Under the pieces are notes generated by a model, which was given only the letters and a program-made list of their open reading frames with translations, ran no database searches and was not told the origin of the DNA. Positions 1 through 4,384 of a DNA stretch of 6,932 bases are shown piece after piece. Position 1 is the first letter of the stretch. Every line of letters starts with the position of its first letter. Position numbers and translations under genes: made by a program. Source of the stretch: an uncultured Myxococcales bacterium (lineage in GTDB: Bacteria > Myxococcota_A > UBA9042); the NCBI GenBank assembly GCA_937915965.1, contig CALGHC010000080.1, forward strand, positions 1-6,932, read 5' to 3'.

Positions 1-1810
1 CGCCGACCCGTAGCACATGGCGGCCGGTCAGCGCTGCACCATCACATGCGTAGCCATCGACCACGAGGGGGCTGGGTGCCGGGCCGTTCCACAGGACGAA
101 CCAGCTGCCGCGCGCCGACCGCGTCAGGACCACCGTCGCTTCGGCGCCACCCTTGGGCTGGCGTCGGCTCGCCAGCACCAGCGGCGTCTGTTCAATCTCC
201 TGCTCGCGGCCGGCCATCGCCCCGGCGGTGCCCTGCAGCGACGGTCGGTCGCCACGCCGAACGCCGGTCTGGCCGGCAGCCACTTCCCAGATGATGGTCC
301 GTTCCGCAGGTTGGGTCGATGTGCTGGCGTGGCCTGACGGTCGGCGGATCCAGTGGGCGGCGCGGCATCTCGTACAGCGCTCCAAGGTCGCGTCGGGTGC
401 GCTGCGGCGCGGCGTGTCGAGGACCTCCAGCGGGCCGTCGCAGCGCATGCAGACCTGGGCTGGCGTGGGCTTCGTCGCTGGTTTCGTCGCTGGTTTCGTC
501 GCTGGTTTCGTCGCTGGTTTCGTCGCTGGTTTCGTCGCTGGTGTCGGCTCTGGCTTGGGCTTCGGCGCTGATTTCGGCTTCGGCTCTGGACTCGGTTCCG
601 GCCGCGGTCGTGGCCGACCCGTCGGCGCCGAAGTCGACGAAGCCGCGCGGCTATCGGCCGGTGCGCGCGACTTGCCGGTCTCGAGGCGGTCGTAGGCCGC
701 GTTGAGGGCGAGCGACTTCTCGTGTGCGGCTCTCTGGACGTCGGCGGGCAGGCTGGTGACGCGATCCGGGTGGTAGATCTTCATGCGCGCCCGGTACGCG
801 TGCTTGATCTCCGGCCAGCTCGCGGCGCTACCCAGGCCGAGCAGCGCCAGATCCGCGTCTCGCTGGGCTTCTGCCGGCACCGTCGCTTTTGGTGACGGCC
901 GCGATCCAGGTGACGGCCGCGCGCTAGCTGACGGTCCGGCTCTCGGCGACGGCGCCGCGTTCGGTGACGGCTGCGCGTTCGGTCGCGGAGGCCCGCCCGA
1001 CGTGGTCCGCTTGGGCCGCCACAACCGCGAGAGTTGTTCGATCACCGCCGCCTCGCGCGGGTTCACGGCGCCGTCGACCTCGGCGATCGCGGTGAGCATG
1101 ATCAGCAAGTCGGTCGTGTCGGTCGTGGGGAAACGGGCGCGCACGTGCCATGCCTGCTCGGCGAGTGAAGCCGACGGTTCGGCCTTGACGACCTTGCCGG
1201 TCTCGCTCAGGTCCGCGGCTGTGAGCTCGAACGCGTCGATCAGGACCTGCTTGAGTTTGCGGACTTCGGCGCTGTCGACGCGTCCATCGGCTTCGATGAC
1301 CCGCATCGCCAGGCCGATGACCGGTCGCAACATGCGCGCGCGCCTGAAGGGCGTGGGCGGTGGGAAGTTGAGCGCTGCCGTCATCACGCCGACCTGGGTC
1401 GGCCGACCGCGGCGGTCTCCGGCCACCGCCACCCGAAGCGTCACCGCGCCCGCACGCGGGTACGAGACCGCGCTCCAGGGGACGAAGAAGGCAGCGCCGT
1501 CCGCGTCGACGCGGGCGCCGGTGAGGAAGTTGCCGCTGCTGTCCCCGTACGACTCGACCGTCGCTTTCATCGCGCCGCCGCCGTCGACGGTCAGCAAGGT
1601 GGCGATGGCGAATGGCTCGTCGATGTCGTCGAGCGCCCCGGCGGGCACCGTCAAGCGCACGTACCAGCCGTCCGGGTCGAGGTTCAGCTGCAGGGAGGCG
1701 CCCTCGAGGGCGCCGCTGCCGCCGGCAGCGGCCAGGACCCGCTTGACGCGTTCGCCGAGCTGGTCGACCGCGCCACGCAGGTCGATGCCGAGGATCGAAT
1801 TCCAGCCCAT
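1..1810 (-). CDS. TerB-like / J-domain / zinc-ribbon protein, 3' end truncated by window edge
   Basis: The frame is open from 1810 to the left edge (603 codons, no stop). Residues 1-150 form a beta-rich region I do not recognise. Residues 160-265 look like a TerB-type helical domain with two acidic helices carrying EADGRVDSAE and EVDGAVNPRE. Residues 318-375 are a J-domain with YHPDR; H347, P348 and D349 are the triad that stimulates Hsp70 ATPase. Between them is a PSPxAx linker. After the J-domain come Pro/Lys-rich sequence and six PATK repeats (424-447), then a zinc ribbon with C454-x2-C457 and C479-x2-C482, resembling the zf-TFIIB type. About 120 further residues are unassigned. TerB plus J recalls the co-chaperone DjlA, but no N-terminal membrane helix is seen. 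I chose ATG 1810 because AAGG lies 8 nt upstream. ATG 1900 and GTG 1915 are in frame, and GTG 1915 falls inside an inverted-repeat arm. A role as an Hsp70 cofactor is inferred. Confidence 0.85.
   Translation of the reverse strand, partial: MGWNSILGIDLRGAVDQLGERVKRVLAAAGGSGALEGASLQLNLDPDGWYVRLTVPAGALDDIDEPFAIATLLTVDGGGAMKATVESYGDSSGNFLTGARVDADGAAFFVPWSAVSYPRAGAVTLRVAVAGDRRGRPTQVGVMTAALNFPPPTPFRRARMLRPVIGLAMRVIEADGRVDSAEVRKLKQVLIDAFELTAADLSETGKVVKAEPSASLAEQAWHVRARFPTTDTTDLLIMLTAIAEVDGAVNPREAAVIEQLSRLWRPKRTTSGGPPRPNAQPSPNAAPSPRAGPSASARPSPGSRPSPKATVPAEAQRDADLALLGLGSAASWPEIKHAYRARMKIYHPDRVTSLPADVQRAAHEKSLALNAAYDRLETGKSRAPADSRAASSTSAPTGRPRPRPEPSPEPKPKSAPKPKPEPTPATKPATKPATKPATKPATKPATKPTPAQVCMRCDGPLEVLDTPRRSAPDATLERCTRCRAAHWIRRPSGHASTSTQPAERTIIWEVAAGQTGVRRGDRPSLQGTAGAMAGREQEIEQTPLVLASRRQPKGGAEATVVLTRSARGSWFVLWNGPAPSPLVVDGYACDGAALTGRHVLRVG
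469..540. repeat. 12-bp tandem repeat encoding PATK units
   Basis: Five perfect copies of GTTTCGTCGCTG fill 481-540, and a sixth copy with one mismatch lies at 469-480. On the minus strand they encode six Pro-Ala-Thr-Lys units just before the zinc ribbon. The unit is four codons long, so gain or loss of a copy changes linker length without breaking the frame. PATK-type tails are known from histone-H1-like and AlgP-like bacterial proteins. A basic, flexible, possibly nucleic-acid-contacting linker is an inference. Confidence 0.95.
888..977. repeat. Degenerate 18-bp tandem repeat encoding a PSPxAx linker
   Basis: Five imperfect 18-bp units start at 888, 906, 924, 942 and 960. A sixth partial unit follows at 978-992. 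The conserved core is GGTGACGGC. On the minus strand they encode Pro-Ser-Pro-x-Ala/Ser-x hexapeptides that join the TerB-like domain to the J-domain. The copies have diverged more than the 12-bp array in the same gene, so this array is probably older. Confidence 0.85.
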
Positions 1811-1902
1811 GGGTGCTGCCTTGGTCGCGGGCTCGCGGTGGGCGAGCGCCGCGAGGATGGTCGTATAGGCCCGGTCGGGTTGTCGAGGGCGCCGTCGCAT
1901 CT

Positions 1903-2074
1903 GGGCGCGGTTCACGATTCCGGGTCAGCAGCCGCGCCCGTGATCGGCAGCCGTTCGCCTCTCTTTTCTTGGGGGTCGGGGCTCGACCCCCAGCGGCAAG
2001 AAGCGTGGTTCTTGCCGCTTCCCCACTGCGTGGCGGCGTTCGCCGCCTGAGACCCGGAATCCGGAACCGCGCCC
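1903..2074. repeat. Composite inverted-repeat element with 24-bp arms
   Basis: The left arm 1903-1926 and the right arm 2051-2074 are reverse complements at 22 of 24 positions; the two mismatches are adjacent. The 124 bp between them hold three consecutive hairpins. There is no open frame with a recognisable product, no transposase and no obvious target-site duplication, although GTCGCATCT occurs in direct orientation just outside each arm (1894-1902 and 2075-2083). It could be a non-autonomous mobile element, a REP/BIME-like dispersed repeat or a structured leader RNA. The sequence alone does not decide. Confidence 0.7.
1971..2047. other. Cluster of three stem-loops
   Basis: Hairpin A has arms 1971-1978 and 1984-1991 (8 bp, GGGGGTCG paired with CGACCCCC, 5-nt loop). 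Hairpin B has arms 1992-2002 and 2009-2019 (11 perfect bp, AGCGGCAAGAA paired with TTCTTGCCGCT, 6-nt loop). Hairpin C has arms 2032-2037 and 2042-2047 (GGCGGC paired with GCCGCC, GTTC loop). A and B abut directly. Neither strand has a T-run after a stem, so these are not ordinary intrinsic terminators. Confidence 0.75.
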
Positions 2075-2216
2075 GTCGCATCTCCGTGGGGCTTGTCGGC
2101 TTGGCTGGAAGCCCGCACCATCCGTGTCGGGACGGCTCGGCTGTGGCAACGGGAGAGCGCCGCGCAGCCGCCGTCGCCGCCGCTGCTGCTGTCGCCGCAG
2201 CCTCTCGGGACTCGCC

Positions 2217-2474
2217 ATGTTCATCCGCGCCAGCGCTGCCATTCTCGGGTCCAGCGTCGCCCTTGCCGCTTGTGCCGCTTGTGACTGGCATGGCCTGCTG
2301 GTCACCGAACGCAACGACTCCTGGCCAGACGCCCCCAACCGAACGATGCGAATGACCATGCGTCACGTCACGGCCCGGGACGACGGCACGTTCCCGGTCG
2401 AACAGCGGCGGCGGTCGCCGGATCTCGCCGCACACCGTCACCCTGGAGGCCGACAATGGCGTTTCCATCGATGA
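2217..2474 (+). CDS. Possible small lipoprotein (85 aa)
   Basis: The first 22 residues look like a lipoprotein signal: MFIR, a hydrophobic stretch AILGSSVALAA, and a lipobox LAAC with Cys19. The next 40 or so codons use mostly G or C at third positions, as in neighbouring genes. Only a weak GGGA lies 6 nt upstream. The last 25 or so residues are Arg-rich, lose that codon bias and contain the ribosome-binding site of the TfoX-like gene. The TGA at 2472-2474 overlaps an internal ATG (2471-2473) of that gene as ATGA. No family is recognised. It could be a real short secreted lipoprotein upstream of TfoX, or a chance frame in the leader. The direct repeat GCCGCTTGT at 2265-2282 produces the AACAAC-like segment around the lipobox. 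Confidence 0.35.
   Translation: MFIRASAAILGSSVALAACAACDWHGLLVTERNDSWPDAPNRTMRMTMRHVTARDDGTFPVEQRRRSPDLAAHRHPGGRQWRFHR
2445..2449 (+). promoter_or_regulatory. Shine-Dalgarno site for the TfoX-like gene
   Basis: A consensus GGAGG sits 6 nt before ATG 2456. It is 21 nt before the alternative ATG 2471, so it favours the upstream start. Confidence 0.75.
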
Positions 2475-2845
2475 AGAACAGCCCCACCTTGGTCGCCCAT
2501 ATCGCTGATCTGCTCGCTGGCCTCGACGGCGTCGCCATTCGGCCGATGTTCGGCGGCCACGGCCTCTTCCGCGAAGGCCTGATGTTTGGCTGCCTGGCCG
2601 CCGACGTCCTCTACGTGCGGGCCGACGGCGAGCGAGCGGCGCGTCTCAAAGGCGAGGGGTCGAGCGGATTCACATTTGAGATGCGCGGTCGCGAGATGAC
2701 GATGCCCTACTGGACCGTGCCCGACAGCGCGATGGACGACGCGGACGCCCTGGTCGCCATGTGCCGAGACGCGTTCGGGGATGCAGTCGCGGCCGACCAG
2801 GCCAAGCCCAAGGGCAAGCGCAAGCACACCGGGCCGGCGGGCTAG
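2456..2845 (+). CDS. TfoX/Sxy N-terminal-domain protein (129 aa)
   Basis: The sequence matches the TfoX N-terminal domain. It has the RPMFGGHGLFREGLMFG signature (residues 29-45), a beta strand VLYVRAD, and the closing FEMRGREMTMPYWTVP (74-89), with the Tyr-Trp pair at 85-86. Full-length TfoX/Sxy, a competence regulator in gamma-proteobacteria, has an added C-terminal domain. This protein has only the N-terminal domain plus a basic tail (KPKGKRKH), as in many stand-alone homologues whose function is not known, so a competence role should not be assumed. No signal peptide is seen, so it is probably cytoplasmic. The start is ATG 2456, supported by GGAGG; ATG 2471 would remove five residues. The stop TAG lies at the junction with a 21-bp repeat array. 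Confidence 0.9.
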   Translation: MAFPSMKNSPTLVAHIADLLAGLDGVAIRPMFGGHGLFREGLMFGCLAADVLYVRADGERAARLKGEGSSGFTFEMRGREMTMPYWTVPDSAMDDADALVAMCRDAFGDAVAADQAKPKGKRKHTGPAG

Positions 2846-2902
2846 CGCACTGGGTTGACGGGCTGCCGCGCTGGGTTGACGGGCTACCGCGCTGGGTTGA
2901 TG
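2830..2902. repeat. 21-bp tandem repeat overlapping the 3' end of the TfoX-like gene
   Basis: Two near-identical 21-bp units occupy 2851-2871 and 2872-2892 (core TGGGTTGACGGGCT). A partial third runs from 2893 to about 2902. The bases 2830-2850 match the unit at 14 of 21 positions and look like a worn first copy; they hold the last codons and stop codon of the TfoX-like gene. Seven codons fit one unit exactly. In the TfoX frame, the stop triplet TAG corresponds to TGC and TAC in the next two units. Confidence 0.8.
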
Positions 2903-2975
2903 GGCCGGTTTGGGCGAAGAAACCCGCGTCGGCAGCTCGGTGTGCTGGGCTGGCCCACCCCGGGGTCAACGGCGA

Positions 2976-3012
2976 CGCTCGGTCGACGACAGAGTACAGG
3001 ACTGACCGAGCG
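2976..3012. terminator. Candidate bidirectional hairpin between convergent genes
   Basis: CGCTCGGTC (2976-2984) pairs perfectly with GACCGAGCG (3004-3012), a 9-bp stem with a 19-nt loop. It lies between the TfoX-like gene ending at 2845 and the convergent lipoprotein gene ending at 3048. A 10-bp palindrome GTGCCGGCAC (3013-3022) follows at once. There is no T-tract on either side, so an intrinsic terminator is only a suggestion from position. Confidence 0.4.
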
Positions 3013-3047
3013 GTGCCGGCACGGTCAACAAGGTGGAGCTGGCACGG

Positions 3048-4289
3048 CTAGCCGAGCGGCACTTCCAGGAAGAACACCGCCACCATGCCGCCCGTAGCGG
3101 CCGAGAACGCGATCTGGCATTCGAGCGCATCGGTGTTGGCGAACTCCAGGGTCGGGCTGCGCCAGATCACAGACTGACCGGCGGGGTCGCGTTCCAGCGG
3201 GATCTCGAAGTCTCCGGCCTTGCCGTGGCAGATCATGCCGGCCTTGCCGAGCTTGTCGAGGTCGATCGAGTCCCACTGGACAAAGCGAACACCGAACGTC
3301 ATCGCGGTGTTGGCCTTCGGCATGCCGCTCGAAGCGGTGACCTCGATTTCGGCGGGGGCGCCGAACTTGGACTGGAGCGTCACCAGCCACAGCGGCGCCG
3401 CGCAGCCACCGTCGGCAGCCCGGCAGCGGCCGTCGTCTTTGCAGGCGGCGGTCCTGGCGCAATCGCTGTCGGTCAGGACGGCGCATGTCAAGCCGTCGAA
3501 GCTGCAGCGGCCCTCGTCGGCGCAGCCTTTCGAGCCGGCGCAATCGGCGGTGCTGGCGGCCTTGCAGCCGCCACCCAACAGGCTGCAGCGGCCGTCTCGC
3601 TTGCAATCATCCGAGGCCTCGCAATCGTCGGCGGTCGCGGCCTTGCAGTCACCGCCAACGAAGCTGCAGCGTCCATGGTCCCCGCAACCCGCCCACAGCG
3701 GGCAGTCGGCCTCGCAGGCGGGCTCCGTGCTCTTGAGCTGGCTTGGAGTCTTGCAGACGTAGATGCCTTGCGCGCAGCCCAGCCCCGGGCCGCAGTCGCT
3801 GTCCTTGGCGCACTCGCCACACATCTCGCCGGCCTTGCCGGCCGCTTCGATGTCCCCCTTGGGCGCCGCGACGCTGGTGTCGACGACGCCGCATCCAGTC
3901 AACCAACCCGGCAGCGGCGCGGGCGCGGCGCTCTCGACGCAGAATGCGCCGGCCTCGCACGTCTCGAGCTCTTGCCACGTCGACGTCGCCGGATCGCAGG
4001 CCATGCGAACCCAGGTGGTCCCCGCAGCGGCGTGGCAGCCCTGGTTGTCGGCGCTGGGATCGCAGGCGCTGCCAGCTGGACCGCCTGCCGGGATCCACGG
4101 TGTGCCGCCGCCGCTGTTGCCGCTCGACGCGCACGCGCCGACCAGGAGCGCGACCAGGACGGCTTGCAGCGCCACAGAGACCGACGAACCCGCCAGCACC
4201 GATGAAGCCACCCGAACCAATGAAGCCATCCGAACCGATGAACCGATCGGAACCGATGAACCGATCGGAACCAACGAACGTACGAACAT
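3048..4289 (-). CDS. Cys-rich GRC-repeat lipoprotein (413 aa)
   Basis: The N-terminus carries a hydrophobic stretch ending in LLVGAC, so Cys53 is the likely lipidation site and the mature protein is envelope-anchored. After a Gly/Ser spacer come paired-cysteine segments (about 70-130) and a CxxDSDCGxGLGC-type segment (150-195). Four repeats at about 195-296 follow, each with a GRC tripeptide and further cysteines (GCGDHGRCS, DCKRDGRCS, GCADEGRCS, ACKDDGRCR). The last 115 or so residues have one cysteine pair and look beta-rich; I do not recognise them. The start is ATG 4289, because GGAG lies 6 nt upstream. ATG 4229 would give a more ordinary 32-residue signal but has no Shine-Dalgarno site. 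The n-region between these two starts is built from six-residue repeats. The gene follows the lectin-like gene by 95 bp on the same strand. Function is unknown; a disulfide-stabilised surface or periplasmic protein is inferred. Confidence 0.85.
   Translation of the reverse strand: MFVRSLVPIGSSVPIGSSVRMASLVRVASSVLAGSSVSVALQAVLVALLVGACASSGNSGGGTPWIPAGGPAGSACDPSADNQGCHAAAGTTWVRMACDPATSTWQELETCEAGAFCVESAAPAPLPGWLTGCGVVDTSVAAPKGDIEAAGKAGEMCGECAKDSDCGPGLGCAQGIYVCKTPSQLKSTEPACEADCPLWAGCGDHGRCSFVGGDCKAATADDCEASDDCKRDGRCSLLGGGCKAASTADCAGSKGCADEGRCSFDGLTCAVLTDSDCARTAACKDDGRCRAADGGCAAPLWLVTLQSKFGAPAEIEVTASSGMPKANTAMTFGVRFVQWDSIDLDKLGKAGMICHGKAGDFEIPLERDPAGQSVIWRSPTLEFANTDALECQIAFSAATGGMVAVFFLEVPLG
4197..4268. 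repeat. 18-bp tandem repeat in a signal-peptide coding region
   Basis: Two perfect copies of AACCGATGAACCGATCGG occupy 4233-4250 and 4251-4268. Two diverged copies precede them at 4215-4232 and 4197-4214. On the minus strand they encode Ser-Ser/Leu-Val-x-x-Gly/Ala hexapeptides that lengthen the signal peptide n-region of the Cys-rich lipoprotein. Confidence 0.9.
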
Positions 4290-4295
4290 GCGGAA

Positions 4296-4299
4296 CTCC
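4296..4299 (-). promoter_or_regulatory. Shine-Dalgarno site for the Cys-rich lipoprotein
   Basis: GGAG on the minus strand lies 6 nt before ATG 4289. It decides for the long n-region start over ATG 4229. Confidence 0.6.
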
Positions 4300-4318
4300 G
4301 AACGGCCACGAGATGTTG

Positions 4319-4345
4319 GCGGCCGCAACGATGCCCGTTGGCCGC
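4319..4345. other. Intergenic hairpin between the two Cys-rich genes
   Basis: GCGGCC (4319-4324) and AACG (4327-4330) pair with CGTTGGCCGC (4336-4345). This gives a 10-bp stem with a 2-nt GC bulge and a 5-nt loop. It lies in the 95-bp gap after the lectin-like gene and before the lipoprotein gene, both on the minus strand. No T-run follows, so it could be a weak terminator or a stabiliser that sets unequal expression of the pair. Confidence 0.4.
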
Positions 4346-4384
4346 TCCGCGGGTCAAGTCGGTCCGCTGCCGTCGCCGTCGCCC

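Larger units (their letters stand above)
1811..2216. other. Divergent intergenic region
   Basis: This stretch separates the minus-strand J-domain gene from the plus-strand lipoprotein/TfoX frames, so it should hold promoters for both directions. I could not identify a convincing -35/-10 pair. Its left part contains the inverted-repeat element at 1903-2074. Its right part, about 2155-2205, is a CCG/CTG-rich low-complexity run (many GCCGCC and GCTGCTGCT steps). The open frames that cross it give arginine- or alanine-rich translations without domains, so I do not call a gene here. Confidence 0.6.

Noticed and set aside
153..695. Plus-strand frame with repeated VAGF units
   Set aside because: The units are the complement of the 12-bp PATK repeat, and the minus strand gives a continuous J-domain/zinc-ribbon protein.
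783..1868. Long plus-strand open frame of 361 codons
   Set aside because: It is antisense to the TerB/J-domain gene, whose minus-strand translation has the HPD motif and acidic TerB motifs. The plus translation is Ser/Arg/Ala-rich with no domain.
1898..1915. ATG 1900 or GTG 1915 as start of the TerB/J-domain gene
   Set aside because: GTG 1915 lies inside the inverted-repeat arm, neither has a good Shine-Dalgarno site, and the added N-terminus is Arg-rich. ATG 1900 cannot be fully excluded.
924..2468. Minus-strand open frame of 514 codons
   Set aside because: It lies in a different frame over the J-domain gene, the inverted-repeat element and the intergenic region. The product is Arg/Pro-rich without motifs, as expected from GC-rich shadow frames.
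2830..2902. CRISPR-like array
   Set aside because: The 21-bp units abut with no spacers. The other arrays (469, 888, 4197, 6824) are also contiguous coding repeats, and no cas gene is present.
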